The notes: generated by a model from the sequence alone, not told the origin. DNA of 64,000 nt from Anodontia alba (GCA_964016985.1 OZ024823.1:41326264-41390263), one strand, 5' to 3'. Numbered from the stretch's first letter, positions 37,401 through 40,510 are shown. Made by a program: numbers and translations.

Positions 37401-38645
37401 GATCACAGCAGTTAGATTATTTTTTTTAATTTTAAATAAAAGAAACTACAATGAATGCCGACATCAATTCACTAAACATTTTTTTTTTCTTTACTTTCAG
37501 GGTTCTCACTAGGATTTTGAAAATTGGAGTAAAATGCTGCCATCCAGAAAAAGTTGGAGTTTTACCATACTTTTCTATTGAGACTCCAAAAAGTTGGAGT
37601 CAGAAATGAAAAGTTGGAGTAACTTACTCCAAATCTGGAGTTAATGAGAACTCAGACTTTCTTTTCTTATTTTCCCGCATATTAAAATAATTAAAAAAAT
37701 TATTATTATTTGATCATATTATATTTTATTATTCATGATCTCTTTTGTTGATTTGGTGATTAACAGAGAAATCTCTCTCTCTCTGTCTGTGTCTCTCTCT
37801 CTCCCGTACACACACATACACATACACACAAATGCGTCTGTGCATAATATGCATTTTATGTAGATATTTAAACTGCATAAAATGTACTAAGTGCCCCATC
37901 ATTCGCCAGTAGCTGACAACTGTCTTTCTTCAAAATGATGCTTGTGTATTTCTTTAAACTGTATTCTTTCTCTGTACAATGTTCATAACCAGTTTTATGA
38001 TACATATATTCATACACACAAGACATGGTTAAACAGGGTTGTGGACGAAATGACTTGGAGTTATGGATTAGGGGTGAAACGACTAGGAGGAAAATGGTAT
38101 TTGGAGGCGAAACGACTAAGGGTAAAAAAAATAAAGGCGAAACGACCAGGGGCAAAATGACCAGGGCAGAAACGGGGGCAAAACGTCTGGTTACCATTAT
38201 TATCTGCTAAATTTGAAGAAGAAATTAATTTAAATGAAAATAAACTTATTTTATTTATAATGAATTATTCTTCATTCTAGTACATTTAAAAATTAAAACT
38301 GGTCTAGTGAAATTTTTTTAAATTCAACTCAAATCCTTAGGTGCGCTGAATAGGCCGATAGCAGTGTAACATACATTTTGGCCATATATTCATGGAGAAA
38401 TGAAAAATATTTACTGGATACCCTTATCAGCACCTATTTACCACTGCATATCGGGGCTCTGCATATGTTGAACTAAAGCAACAATTCTATCACACTGGTT
38501 TTATAATGAGTCTCACTTTCTTCCTATCTTACTTTTGTTTTTAATTTTATCACACCCACATCGAACACTTACCATAACATGCTATAGATTCGATTTTCAG
38601 CGGTAATTTCTCCAAAATTGGAGAGGCTTCATAAGCGTCGTGCAT
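919..38645 (-). CDS. VPS39: VPS39 (Vam6/Vps39-like, HOPS subunit), 5' part: 12 exons, 3' end off the left edge
   Basis: The known family role is as a HOPS tethering subunit on late endosomes/lysosomes (vacuole in yeast), binding Rab7/Ypt7 and promoting membrane fusion. Minus-strand exons: 38573-38645, 31890-31961, 28894-28961, 26466-26508, 24534-24628, 20960-21031, 13355-13393, 10268-10360, 7977-8160, 6573-6811, 4268-4397, 919-1061. They sum to 1,251 nt and join in phase with GT-AG junctions into 417 codons. Diagnostic stretches match animal VPS39 as I remember it: MHDAYEASPILEKLPLKI at the start, VGTKEGHLL, EVTLERSNKAFSKKP, CVGFKRDYF, KELFPTG, EIRTIDPLL, NHVWRL, INHIKTLYAVNLFC, IGLYPNLLP and ALIDYL. 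Residues about 15-300 form the CNH/beta-propeller domain and the rest enters the helical-repeat region. Human VPS39 is near 880 residues, so roughly half is missing to the left. I see no frameshift or in-frame stop. The start is the first ATG and gives the conserved MHDA N-terminus. Confidence 0.97.
1130..1245. repeat. Hairpin-A palindromic element, diverged copy
   Basis: A palindrome of the type CTTATCTCTCCAC-AAAA ... TTTT-GTGGAGAGAAG, with imperfect inner arms around 1170-1205. It is a weaker member of the hairpin-A family described at 25185-25370. Confidence 0.55.
1305..1445. repeat. MITE-T family, partial copy
   Basis: It contains the family's TTAACCCATT-type end and the inner palindrome around TGATCAGATGCCACATTCTG with flanking CACTGTTTGCAAA. 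Full copies are at 9865-10091, 23793-24012 and 28006-28215. Confidence 0.6.
1500..1770 (+). repeat. G-rich tandem repeat, about 3 units
   Basis: Runs of GGGTGGGTGGG and GGGGGG at 1500-1545 are followed by three spaced copies of a CAGTATA(T)TGTCTAAAATGGG ... CACAGCTCCAGATAAAGG block (about 1540, 1620 and 1730) separated by G-rich DNA. Several G-runs of three or more in close spacing make G-quadruplex formation plausible. Confidence 0.7.
2270..3350 (+). repeat. Tandem array, about 145-bp unit, 7-8 copies
   Basis: The block ATAGGTCAAGGTCAC recurs near 2446, 2594, 2740, 2885, 3030, 3178 and 3323, each followed by GTACCTGCCAAGTCAGTAC and AGAAGCACTATGCAAGG. Units are diverged. It lies in VPS39 intron 11. 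The short ORFs across it are repeat translation. Confidence 0.85.
3340..4060 (+). repeat. Tandem array, about 165-185-bp unit, 4 copies, ending in GACG repeats
   Basis: AAGTCAGGAGGTCAGGGAGA begins each unit (about 3354, 3530, 3712, 3877). Each unit ends in ACGGACGGACRGACGAATGG runs and GCGGGCACCTATGTTGCAAA. It appears to be a derived extension of the preceding array, since both share the TGCAAGGTTTGATGGTTGT block. Confidence 0.85.
4268..4397 (-). CDS. VPS39: VPS39 exon 11 (residues 327-369)
   Basis: Acceptor TTCCACAG, donor GTAAAAT. It reads NMTTEPEKEKTKRINHIKTL then YAVNLFCLHSFEESMKIF. The HIK-x-L-Y-A-x-NLFC and F-(D/E)-ESM motifs are conserved in the family. Phase 0 in, phase 1 out. Confidence 0.96.
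4510..5550 (+). repeat. Satellite-like array, about 62-bp unit, about 16 copies, with a terminal inverted unit
   Basis: The unit reads TCTGAAAAGGGGTCTACTC, TAAAAGGAAAGCATTTGCTC, then CCCATGAACCCCAACACAATCAG. It runs from about 4513 to 5490. The last copy (about 5493-5550) is inverted, so the array ends in a palindrome around CCCCATGGG(A). It lies in intron 10. Confidence 0.92.
5551..6200. other. Intron 10 of VPS39 without a recognisable gene
   Basis: It contains an A/G-rich stretch (5585-5690) that opens a spurious ORF on each strand. I see no conserved motif, splice pattern or repeat family here. Confidence 0.5.
6200..6430 (+). repeat. Interspersed 'pre-gacgg' intronic repeat
   Basis: The series CAAAAGTTAATC ... 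CAATAAGCTCAAGTTTCAAGG ... ATGGATGGACAGATGAACC ... CCTTCCAACTTCTT matches blocks of the array at 11755-12690, so the two are one family. Confidence 0.7.
6573..6811 (-). CDS. VPS39: VPS39 exon 10 (residues 247-326)
   Basis: Acceptor TTGCAG, donor GTAAGTACC. It begins VHDPPYLISVLPKSIEIRT and ends QLLQSKEFELALHLA. It carries the last CNH strands (IEIRTIDP, IQSIDLQR, NHVWRL) and the first helical-repeat residues. Phase 1 in, phase 0 out. Confidence 0.97.
6838..7064. repeat. MITE-T family copy
   Basis: Ends are TTAACCCATTTAG and CTAAAATGGGTTA. The interior has the TTGATCAGATGCCATGTTCTG palindrome side and CTGCATTGTTTTTGCC. Size is about 227 bp. Confidence 0.7.
7685..7970. repeat. Hairpin-B palindromic element, full length, touching exon 9
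   Basis: Ends are CATCACAAAAACATACCTGTA and the inverted AATAGGCGTGTTTTCGTAATG. The centre is a long palindrome: AAAACATAGATTGTGGGTAC, a (G)AACTGCCTCATCAAGGCGGTTC turn, then the return arm. Other copies are at 33135, 39222, 40266 and 42712. The right end stops about six bases from the exon 9 donor junction. Confidence 0.85.
7977..8160 (-). CDS. VPS39: VPS39 exon 9 (residues 186-246)
   Basis: Acceptor is a long T run followed by CAG, donor GTATGT. It reads VKSGECKELFPTGSQQQEP at the start and VKWSDIPLEI at the end. KELFPTG and W-(S/T)-DIP are family signatures. It leaves one base for the next codon. A palindromic element ends only about six bases beyond the donor junction. Confidence 0.96.
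8850..8962. repeat. Hairpin-A palindromic element
   Basis: Palindrome with arms TATGTTATGGATACTAATTA and GAAGTGCCTCA / TGAGGCACTTC at the centre near 8911, bounded by TTCTTATTTCTC-type sequence. Confidence 0.8.
9030..9242 (-). repeat. tRNA-derived SINE, copy 2 (diverged)
   Basis: Same order as the other copies: GGTTTTACGGCC, GTCATGTTGAATGC, TTTACTGGGCAGGCTTAG, ACATTCTTTCTCCAGAAAC, then the tRNA-like head to 9242. Part of the middle is deleted. Confidence 0.8.
9487..9812 (+). repeat. tRNA-derived SINE, copy 3 (plus strand)
   Basis: The head reads GGCTCAGTTGGACGCCCATC then GCGGGTTTGACCCGC. The body follows to CTCAACACAAACAAACAAAC, showing the family's (CAAA)n tail. The region also opened a spurious minus ORF at 9323-9526. 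Confidence 0.88.
9865..10091. repeat. MITE-T family, full copy
   Basis: CCATTGTAGACTGAATAGAC at one end and TCCAGACTACAATGGGTTAA at the other. Internal palindrome TGATCAGATGCCACATTCTG / CAGCATCTGATCCGGG flanked by CAAACAGTG and CACTGTTTG. About 227 bp. Confidence 0.85.
10268..10360 (-). CDS. VPS39: VPS39 exon 8 (residues 155-185)
   Basis: Acceptor TTTTCAG, donor GTAAGAG. It reads DDLNLYDIPRAMTWCKDCIC then VGFKRDYFTVK, with the conserved P-x-(S/A)-M-x-W-C and CVGFKRDY motifs. 31 codons, phase 0 at both ends. Confidence 0.96.
10380..10690. repeat. Interspersed intronic repeat with two diverged units
   Basis: CCAATTTGGTGAAAATCCAT ... CTCAAGTTATTGTCCGGAAA recurs about 150 bases later as CAAGTTTGGCGAAAATCCAC ... 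CTCAAGTTATCTTCCGGAAA, followed by GATGGACTGATGGACTGAT. It lies in intron 7, just upstream of exon 8 on the minus strand. Confidence 0.65.
10841..11746. mobile_element. Non-autonomous hAT-like DNA transposon, 906 bp
   Basis: Terminal inverted repeats CAGGGCTCGAGAAA and TTTTCTCGAGCCCTG are flanked by the 8-bp direct repeat CCCCCAAC (10833-10840 and 11747-11754), the hAT hallmark. Subterminal AATCGGT/ACCGATTTT motifs recur at both ends. No transposase is visible; the ORFs inside (10903-11154, 11479-11799) have no recognisable domain. It interrupts a larger intronic repeat. A related end is at about 55245-55264. Confidence 0.88.
11755..12690 (+). repeat. Diverged tandem repeat, about 180-bp unit, about 5 copies
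   Basis: The cassette TGAAAAGGGGCATAA ... CCAAAAGTTAATCAGG ... CAAGTTTCA/AAAATTTCAT ... GAGATATTTTGCTTACAAGA recurs near 11790, 11945, 12130, 12297 and 12450. It ends in ATACAGATGGACAGACAGAC and a poly-A run at 12690-12710. The long ORF 12472-12897 runs out of this repeat through the poly-A and is not a gene. Confidence 0.75.
12961..13179. mobile_element. pogo-like MITE (MITE-P), copy 1
   Basis: 219 bp, flanked by TA on both sides. Ends CACCACAACCTCTTTATAAC and inverted ATAAAGAGGTTGTAGTG. The centre is a near-perfect palindrome about AATGACCATTTATGGTCATT. TA TSD and ACCTCTTTATAAC-like ends resemble pogo/Tigger elements; family assignment is inference. Confidence 0.88.
13355..13393 (-). CDS. 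VPS39: VPS39 exon 7 (39-nt microexon, residues 142-154)
   Basis: Acceptor TCTTTTAG, donor GTAAGTG. It reads LMYWKNRDFLDLV, aligning with the family's LYFWKDREFHEL. 13 whole codons, phase 0 at both ends, so skipping it would preserve frame but remove a propeller strand. A 1.2-kb minisatellite begins about 60 bases upstream of its acceptor. Confidence 0.93.
13455..14640. repeat. Minisatellite, 53-54-bp unit, about 22 copies
   Basis: The unit reads AGAGAGGAGATTCCAGCAGA, CAACATTCTGAAATATTATT, TTTATATTTTTTCC. Units differ mainly by one T in the T-run (53 or 54 bp) and by point changes (CAATATT for CAACATT, TCTTT for TTTTT). Repeat translation gives several overlapping 136-245-codon pseudo-ORFs on the minus strand. 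The left edge reads GCTGGGTAAAAATTCCAGCA, matching an interspersed repeat seen at 18388 and 49100. Confidence 0.96.
14751..14969. mobile_element. pogo-like MITE (MITE-P), copy 2
   Basis: 219 bp with TA at 14749-14750 and 14970-14971. Ends CACTACAACCTCTTTATAAC and AGAGGTTGTGGTG. Same central palindrome as copy 1, in the opposite orientation. Copies 1 and 2 flank exon 7 and the minisatellite. Confidence 0.88.
15409..15600. repeat. MITE-G palindromic element, copy 1
   Basis: Inverted ends GGGCCCAGTTGTTCAAAGC and TTTGAACAACTGGGTCC, with inner CGTTAGTTAACGATTCG and its complement-like AACAGTTAACG. Similar copies are at 21213, 25706 and 27667. Confidence 0.85.
15610..17310. other. VPS39 intron 6 without a recognisable gene
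   Basis: A short inverted repeat GGCGGAC-ACCACTTGCAA-GTCCGCC sits at 16411-16436. A fragment resembling MITE-T is at 16090-16190. A/T-only tracts occupy 16550-16645. Short ORFs show no domain. Confidence 0.5.
17318..17462 (-). repeat. Second tRNA-like SINE type
   Basis: On the minus strand: TGCCTCAGTGGTGTAGTGTG, then CTTGTCACCCTGGGGTCATG and AGTTCGATCCCAGGC, an A-box/B-box arrangement, ending in AAAAAACTCACTCACTCG. It is unlike SINE copies 1-5 in the body. Confidence 0.65.
17495..17720 (+). repeat. Interspersed intronic repeat with poly-A/AAAAG microsatellite
   Basis: AAACTTATAAAGTTTCAAGA ... TCAAATAGTTTTCAAG and CAAAGGGCCATAACTCC are blocks of the 11755-12690 family, interrupted by A(20) and (AAAAG)n at 17617-17653. 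Confidence 0.6.
18385..18608. repeat. Hairpin repeat with CAGACGAC ends and A/T-rich tract
   Basis: CTCTGGGTAAAATTTTCAAC, AGACGACATTTTGAAATATT, then a palindrome CAAGAAAACAGG ... CCTGTTTTCTTGG centred near 18465, then T/A-only DNA and GTCGTCTGCTGAATTAG. A close relative is at 48968-49130. The minisatellite at 13455 carries the same edge. Confidence 0.65.
18610..20470 (-). repeat. 1.9-kb duplicated segment, copy 1 (inverted relative to 55790-58490)
   Basis: Reading the minus strand from 20470 to 18610 reproduces, with many point differences, the order of blocks at 55790-58490: TTCTGCTTCC(T/G)AC, GGACATTC-type and CTAGAATTTTCAGC blocks, TTATGTCTCTTTC, a (GA)n/(CT)n run, a SINE-like body and CCTCGCGGACATTCTAGGCA. 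It includes the (AG)n microsatellite 19399-19462. No coding domain is visible. It sits in VPS39 intron 6. Confidence 0.85.
20960..21031 (-). CDS. VPS39: VPS39 exon 6 (residues 118-141)
   Basis: Acceptor GTTCTAG, donor GTAAAAG. It reads KHVSLSGEVQATLQMCVATK then RKLQ, aligning with the family's RMCVAVKKKLQ segment. 24 whole codons, phase 0 at both ends. The intron after it is the largest here after intron 1 (about 7.6 kb) and carries the 1.9-kb inverted segment and the 53-bp minisatellite. Confidence 0.94.
21213..21437. repeat. MITE-G palindromic element, copy 2
   Basis: Ends GGGCCCAGTTGTTCAAAAC and CTTTGAACAACTGGGCCC. Inner AACGATTCATTAAAATTTAC and AAACAGTTAACGAAATGACC as in the other copies. 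Confidence 0.87.
21530..21823 (-). repeat. tRNA-derived SINE, copy 4, with 13-bp TSD
   Basis: Complete element flanked by CTGGAGTATTTGG at 21517-21529 and 21824-21836. The tRNA-like head is at the right end, the tail at the left (CTCAACACAAA on the minus strand). The intact TSD and close match to copy 5 suggest relatively recent retroposition. Confidence 0.93.
21838..22057. mobile_element. pogo-like MITE (MITE-P), copy 3
   Basis: CACAACCTCTTTATAGCAC at the left and GGGTTGTAGTG then TA at the right, with the AATGACCATTTATGGTCATT centre. The left TA is not visible because it abuts the SINE's TSD. Confidence 0.85.
22085..22225. repeat. Hairpin-A palindromic element, rearranged
   Basis: AGAAATATGTTGTGGGTACT ... 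GAAGTGCCTCACTA, then an extra ACACCATATTTTTATGGAGA segment before GAGGCACTTC, so the centre is disrupted by a short duplication. Confidence 0.7.
22300..23370 (+). repeat. 'gacctagtttttgacc' tandem repeat, interrupted
   Basis: GTTAACAAGGTTTTCC, GGTGACCTAGTTT(T/C)TGA, CCCCAAGTGACCCAGTTT and GTGACCTCTAGAGTGTTAAC recur at about 22310, 23035 and 23155, finishing near GAGGGTGATCACAATAG. A TA-flanked element (22474-23028) splits it. Confidence 0.8.
22474..23028. mobile_element. Tc1/mariner-like non-autonomous element, 555 bp
   Basis: Inverted ends CTGTGCTTTCAACATCT and (complement) CTGTCCTTTCGACATCT, followed on both sides by inner ...TTTTTGCTTGGCG. TA flanks at 22472-22473 and 23029-23030. The TA TSD points to an IS630/Tc1-type system. 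The 116-codon minus ORF inside has no DDE motif. Confidence 0.82.
23793..24012. repeat. MITE-T family, full copy
   Basis: TTAACCCACTGTAGACTGAA at the left and TCCAGACTACAATGGGTTAA at the right. Internal CAAACACTGGAGACCTGATC ... CTGCACTGTTTGCC palindrome. A separate fragment with CTGCACTGTTTGCC lies at 23650-23720. Confidence 0.87.
24325..24415. repeat. Hairpin-A element lacking its central turn
   Basis: TTCTTATTTTTCCATGAAAA followed directly by ACATATGTACTCACAACATG and TTTTTGTGGAGAAATAAG: outer arms only, the GCGCCTCG centre is deleted. Confidence 0.7.
24534..24628 (-). CDS. VPS39: VPS39 exon 5 (residues 86-117)
   Basis: Acceptor TTGCAG, donor GTATGAG. It reads DNIISVHDLATFGQITVLSK then TRGASLFAVDVQ, matching the family pattern N-I-x-V-H-D-L-x-T-F-x-Q-I-T. 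Phase 1 in, phase 0 out. Confidence 0.95.
25185..25370. repeat. Hairpin-A palindromic element, best copy
   Basis: CACTAGTTAAGGCGCTTTTT at the left, then TTTTTCTTATTTCTCCACAA, TATGTTGTGGGTACTCATTA, the turn GAAGCACCTCGCCGAGGCGC, and the whole arm returning to GTGGAGAAATCAGAAAAATA. More than 60 bases per arm are nearly perfectly paired. Family members also occur at 26185, 30958, 31405 and 58518, with fragments at 34768 and 55113. Confidence 0.9.
25706..25949. repeat. MITE-G palindromic element, copy 3
   Basis: Ends GGGCCCAGTTGTTCAAAGC and CACTTTGAACAACTGGGCCC. The centre is a perfect palindrome GAGTAGCTTTTGCA-GTGC-AAAAGCTACTC near 25806-25835. Confidence 0.9.
26185..26350. repeat. Hairpin-A palindromic element
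   Basis: ATATTTTTCTTATTTCTCCA, arm with GTGGGTACTCATTAGAAGCG, turn CCTCGGCGAGG, return arm, then ATTGAAAAAAGTGCCTTAAC, the inverted form of the end seen at 25190. Confidence 0.9.
26466..26508 (-). CDS. VPS39: VPS39 exon 4 (43 nt, residues 72-85)
   Basis: Acceptor ATTTCAG, donor GTAAAT. It reads LYAVPELFLLISLS, aligning with the family segment LHVVSQFKILVSLL as remembered. Phase 0 in, phase 1 out. It is too short for ORF calling and was found by phase continuity between exons 3 and 5. Confidence 0.9.
27667..27908. repeat. MITE-G palindromic element, copy 4
   Basis: GGGTCCAGTTGTTCAAAAAC to GCTTTGAACAACTGGGCCC, with central TGTAGCTTTTGCA-TTTGCAAAAGCTACTC palindrome. Confidence 0.88.
28006..28215. 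repeat. MITE-T family, full copy
   Basis: TTAACCCATTTTAGATTAAA to CTCCAGACTAAATGGG, inner TGATTAGATGCTGCATTCTG / CAGCATCTGATCTGGATCTG. Confidence 0.82.
28516..28893. repeat. 79-bp direct repeats flanking a MITE next to exon 3
   Basis: The block GTAGTTGGTTTGGTACTCAA ... AATCAAACAAAGTAATAC occurs at about 28516-28594 and again at 28814-28893 with one visible base change (ACTTAAG/ACATAAG). Between them is exactly one MITE-P. The second copy runs directly into the exon 3 donor (28893). Confidence 0.9.
28595..28814. mobile_element. pogo-like MITE (MITE-P), copy 4
   Basis: CACTTCAATCTCTTTATAAC to AGAGGTTGTGGTG with TA at 28593-28594 and 28815-28816. Palindromic centre AATGACCATAAATGGTCATT. Confidence 0.87.
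28894..28961 (-). CDS. VPS39: VPS39 exon 3 (residues 49-71)
   Basis: Acceptor GCTTCAG, donor GTATTAC. It reads DFKYEVTLERSNKAFSKKP then ISQ, the hallmark EVTLE(K/R)SNK segment of VPS39. It ends in phase 0. The first 79 bases of the following intron are duplicated on the far side of a palindromic element (see findings). Confidence 0.96.
29014..30850. other. VPS39 intron 2, no recognised gene
   Basis: Nothing coding-like beyond chance ORFs (for example 29029-29370, which has no domain). A MITE-T-like CAGTTGGCTACTGGAGCCAACTG palindrome, split here as CAGTTGGCTACTGG / AGCCAACTG, is near 30295-30320. AT-rich otherwise. Confidence 0.5.
30864..31183. mobile_element. hAT-like MITE, 320 bp, with a nested hairpin-A
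   Basis: Ends CAGGCTTGTGGAA and (complement) CAGGGCTGTGGAAA, flanked by GTTATTA at 30857-30863 and 31184-31190. Subterminal ACAAGTAA/TTACTTGTC motifs occur on both sides. A hairpin-A core (GAAGCGCCTCAGTGAGGCGC at 30996-31015) is inserted inside. Confidence 0.8.
31405..31605. repeat. Hairpin-A palindromic element, near full length
   Basis: AGTACTAGTTAAGGCACTTT at the left, TTCTTATTTCTCCACAAAAA arm, turn GAAGCGCCTCACCAAGGCAC, return arm and ATACCCTCCCTTATCTAGAC at the right, as at 25360. A weaker copy follows at 31690-31820. Confidence 0.88.
31890..31961 (-). CDS. VPS39: VPS39 exon 2 (residues 25-48)
   Basis: Acceptor TTTCAG lies at 31962 upward and donor GTAAGT at 31889 downward. It reads ADVLLVGTKEGHLLQYRAKK, the first propeller strand of the CNH domain. 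Phase 1 in, phase 1 out. Confidence 0.95.
32070..32155. repeat. Hairpin-B half element
   Basis: CCCATCACGAAAACATGCAT ... TTTTGACCCCCTTAAACCCT ... ACAGTAAAACTG matches one end of hairpin-B only. Confidence 0.7.
32235..32900. repeat. MITE-T-related fragments
   Basis: GTTAACCCTGTTCCTGCTGA, TTTGCAAACAGTGTAGATCC and TGCACTGTTTGCCATTAAG (32240-32415), then a second similar region (32700-32900) with AATGTTGTTTGCAAAGG. No gene between. Confidence 0.55.
33135..33435. repeat. Hairpin-B element with an internal tandem duplication
   Basis: AAAAACACGCCTATTCAAAT at the left, the block TATTGAAAATTTTACCACCA plus AAAATGAAAACTTTCAGATG repeated twice (33165-33285), then the AACATAGATTGTGG palindrome and ATACCCCTGTAAACCCC. 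Confidence 0.8.
34059..34725 (+). pseudogene. Merlin/ISXO2-like (IS1016-type) transposase remnant
   Basis: A 173-codon frame at 34059-34580 contains a Cys zinc ribbon (CKFCKNGHF ... CWRC ... CNKK), the helix-turn-helix-like HKLGISNQTIVDWYN segment and the first catalytic block, read here as VEIHESKFGKQKYH. It then shifts by one frame, and 34604-34725 continues PGTTIISDCWRAYNSLSEDG, the second catalytic block. The first catalytic Asp is His (codon 34455-34457). No third-block Glu or C-terminus is visible before a hairpin-A fragment at 34768. So it is an inactive, truncated copy in VPS39 intron 1, on the opposite strand to the gene. Confidence 0.87.
35240..35370 (-). repeat. Degenerate 'GGGGCGAAACGACTAG' minisatellite, copy 1
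   Basis: Successive TTTCACTCCCAAACTATTTC, CATTTCACCCCCAAGACG, TTTTGCCCCTAATCGTTTCG and CATTTAGCCCCTCTAGTTG form units of about 16-17 bases. The same motif appears in the opposite orientation at 38050-38190 and again at 43005-43085. Confidence 0.75.
35545..36560 (-). pseudogene. 5'-truncated non-LTR retrotransposon, copy A (end of RT, PHD-like finger, tail)
   Basis: On the minus strand: ESLEECVRRLLTWKEAMEKK and GLRVNAGKTKIMI (end of an RT domain), then a Cys4-His-Cys3 finger C-x2-C-x9-C-x2-C-x4-H-x2-C-x13-C-x2-C (about 36255-36400), then FCYLGDMLS, ASETWPLTK, RRLRWYGHVE and VDGKRGRLKMTWKQL. An extra base near 36235 shifts the frame. It begins abruptly near 36560 and ends in an ATC/ATAATC-rich 3' tail at 35527-35545, typical of 5'-truncated LINE copies. 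Confidence 0.9.
36895..37325 (-). pseudogene. 5'-truncated non-LTR retrotransposon, copy B (tail only)
   Basis: It repeats the last about 430 bases of copy A: IRQICYVRPQDIVTTRSNEL, RRLQWDGHVE, MTWKQLTERDCREWKL, with a frameshift and a short deletion near 37105 (KRG lost). 3' tail ATCATCATATCATTATCGG at about 36880-36905. Confidence 0.9.
37510..37655. repeat. Short inverted-repeat element with tandem 'AAAGTTGGAGT'
   Basis: GGGTTCTCACTAGGATTTTG at the left and TGGAGTTAATGAGAACTCAG at the right, with AAAGTTGGAGT repeated four times between. Possible small hAT-like MITE; no clean TSD seen. Confidence 0.5.
37770..37835 (+). repeat. (CT)n then (CA)n microsatellite
   Basis: ATCTCTCTCTCTCTGTCTGT ... 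CTCTCTCTCCCGTACACACA CATACACA, simple repeat only. Confidence 0.9.
38050..38190 (+). repeat. Degenerate 'GGGGCGAAACGACTAG' minisatellite, copy 2
   Basis: GGGGTGAAACGACTAGGAGG, GGAGGCGAAACGACTAAGGG, AGGCGAAACGACCAGGGGC and AAAATGACCAGGGCAGAAAC: about seven units in the plus orientation. It lies 380 bases downstream of VPS39 exon 1 within intron 1. Confidence 0.8.
38573..38645 (-). CDS. VPS39: VPS39 exon 1 (initiator exon, residues 1-24)
   Basis: ATG is at 38645-38643 and the reading begins MHDAYEASPILEKLPLKI. Donor GTAAGT lies at 38572-38567 (minus strand). It ends in phase 1, one base into codon 25. The exon was missed by ORF length because it is only 73 nt. Intron 1 is about 6.6 kb and holds the Merlin and LINE fragments. 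Confidence 0.95.
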
Positions 38646-39220
38646 TTTAAAACCTGCTTTAACCTTATTTTAAAATGTCAATAGCCTTTCCATGCTACTG
38701 TTTTTAATATTATTTGACCTAAAACTCCGTTTTCACATGATCAATTCTACAATACATGGAAGTTACTTCCCCTGGCTACTGCATGCTATCCGTATGCCGA
38801 TCGTGCACGGTTCCGGGACGTTTGTGTGATAGTCATACCATAGTCGTACGAGCTTCTCTACAAAAAAATGGGACCGCTTGTCCGTCTGTGTCCGATTCTA
38901 CCGAGCTACTACAAATTATGATATTGAGCAGAAATAAAATATACTCCTGGAATCCACCTGTTTTACAATATTGGCTTCGTCGCGAGAAAATCTTTTCCGA
39001 TCAGGTTAGACAAAAACTTGCCTGCTCAGTCTCAAAAACCACGAGTTTTGGCATACAGCAGCCTTAGTAATTATACTTCCCAAGTAGCAAACAACAAATC
39101 CGTTGATCAGGCTTTGTTGTTCGTACATGCAGTTTGTAGGTTTTCTCACGACGAGACTCAAATATTAAAGCGATGTACATATATAGTTCCCTCAGACTAT
39201 CTTACAGTGGAAATAAGACA
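38646..39220. promoter_or_regulatory. VPS39 upstream region (5' UTR and presumed promoter)
   Basis: This is the sequence upstream of the initiator ATG on the minus strand. 38755-39010 has more CG dinucleotides (CGATCGTGCACGG, CGGGACG, GTCGCGAG) than the surrounding introns, compatible with a promoter. No TATA box is convincing. A 103-codon plus ORF (38756-39067) has no recognisable domain. Promoter assignment is by position only. Confidence 0.4.
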
Positions 39221-39221
39221 T

Positions 39222-39454
39222 CACGAAAACATGCCTATATAATTTTGACCCCGCTTAACCTCCACTTTTATATAATAAAAATAGGGTTTATAGGGTATAC
39301 ATTATTTTTCTTATTTCTACTCAAAAACCTAGATTGTTGGTATTCGTTAGAACCACCTCGCCGAGGCGGTTCTAACGAGTACACACAATCTAAGTTTTGA
39401 GCAGAAATATGAAAAATAGAGGTGTTTTTTGTTTTGTTTTGTTTTTAAATTTTC

Positions 39455-39492
<38 letters not shown>

Positions 39493-39536
39493 TTGAAATT
39501 TTCAATATATTTGAATAGGCGTGTTTTCGTAATAAA
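39222..39536. repeat. Hairpin-B element with poly-T
   Basis: ACATCACGAAAACATGCCTA at the left, GAACCACCTCGCCGAGGCGG palindrome centre at 39350-39369, T-tract of more than 30 bases at 39458-39490, and AATAGGCGTGTTTTCGTAAT at the right. Confidence 0.88.
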
Positions 39537-40265
39537 AATATTAGCCACGGCGCAGGAAAAGGGCCATTAGGACAGTCCGTACCGTCAATATTTCAATGTG
39601 CATGCTCAGCCCTTAGCAGGACTAAAACTTTGGTTCTTTGGTTCAATGTTTCCCATGACCTACAGTTTAGGTGCGCAAACAGCGAAAGTTCTGGCGAGAC
39701 TGCGTGGATGCGCAGGGTCGCCTGAACCTTCGCTGCTCGCATACATATGTAATAAAGAGTAATGTGGATCAATGGCTTTTCAGAGCAGAGATAAGAAAAA
39801 AGTATACCCCCTATATCACTAGGTTATACCTATTATAGATCTTTATTAGGCAGAAATGCAATTCGAAAGGACGGCTGATAGAAATAAGGCGATTCCAGGA
39901 AAAGCTCGTTTCACTTTGCACCATATACACATTTCCAGTTTCGAAATCAAGTCCGACTACCTGAATTCGCCTTGTTCATCTAGAGTTCACTATGTTATTA
40001 AACAATGAGCAACACAAAGATATATTAATAATTTTATTAAAAGATAAAAAGAGCAGACAAATAGAATTTGTAAGCATACTCAATCCAATTCCTACCGATT
40101 AGCACTTTAGAACATTAAGTACATTTACCAATAGGTTGTTGGACAATTCATACTAAACATTACGTTTACAGTCCTAAGCAAATATATTGTAAAATAAAAG
40201 TCAAAAAGGTTGCCTTTGGAAACAAAGAGTACTCAAAAACACGGAAATCGGAGACTAAATTTTAC

Positions 40266-40510
40266 TACTACAAAAACACGCCTTTTCAAATAATTATATT
40301 GAAAAGTTTACCACCAAAATATGAAAATTTTCAGATAAAAAATTCTGATATTTTTGTATTTCTGCTCAAAACATAGATTGTGGATACTCGTTAGAACCGT
40401 CTTGACGAGGCGGTTCTAACGAGTACCAACAAACTATGTTTTTTTGAACAGAAATAAGAGAAATAAAGTTTAACCCTGTAAATCCCAGTTTAACCAATAT
40501 AATACCTCTT
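40266..40510. repeat. Hairpin-B element
   Basis: CAAAAACACGCCTTTTCAAA at the left, TTAGAACCGTCTTGACGAGG centre, and AACCCTGTAAATCCCAGTTT at the right, in the opposite orientation to the 39222 copy. Confidence 0.85.

Noticed and set aside
38756..39067. 103-codon plus-strand ORF upstream of VPS39, a possible divergent gene
   Set aside because: No recognisable domain and it runs toward a hairpin-B element; kept only as part of the upstream region.
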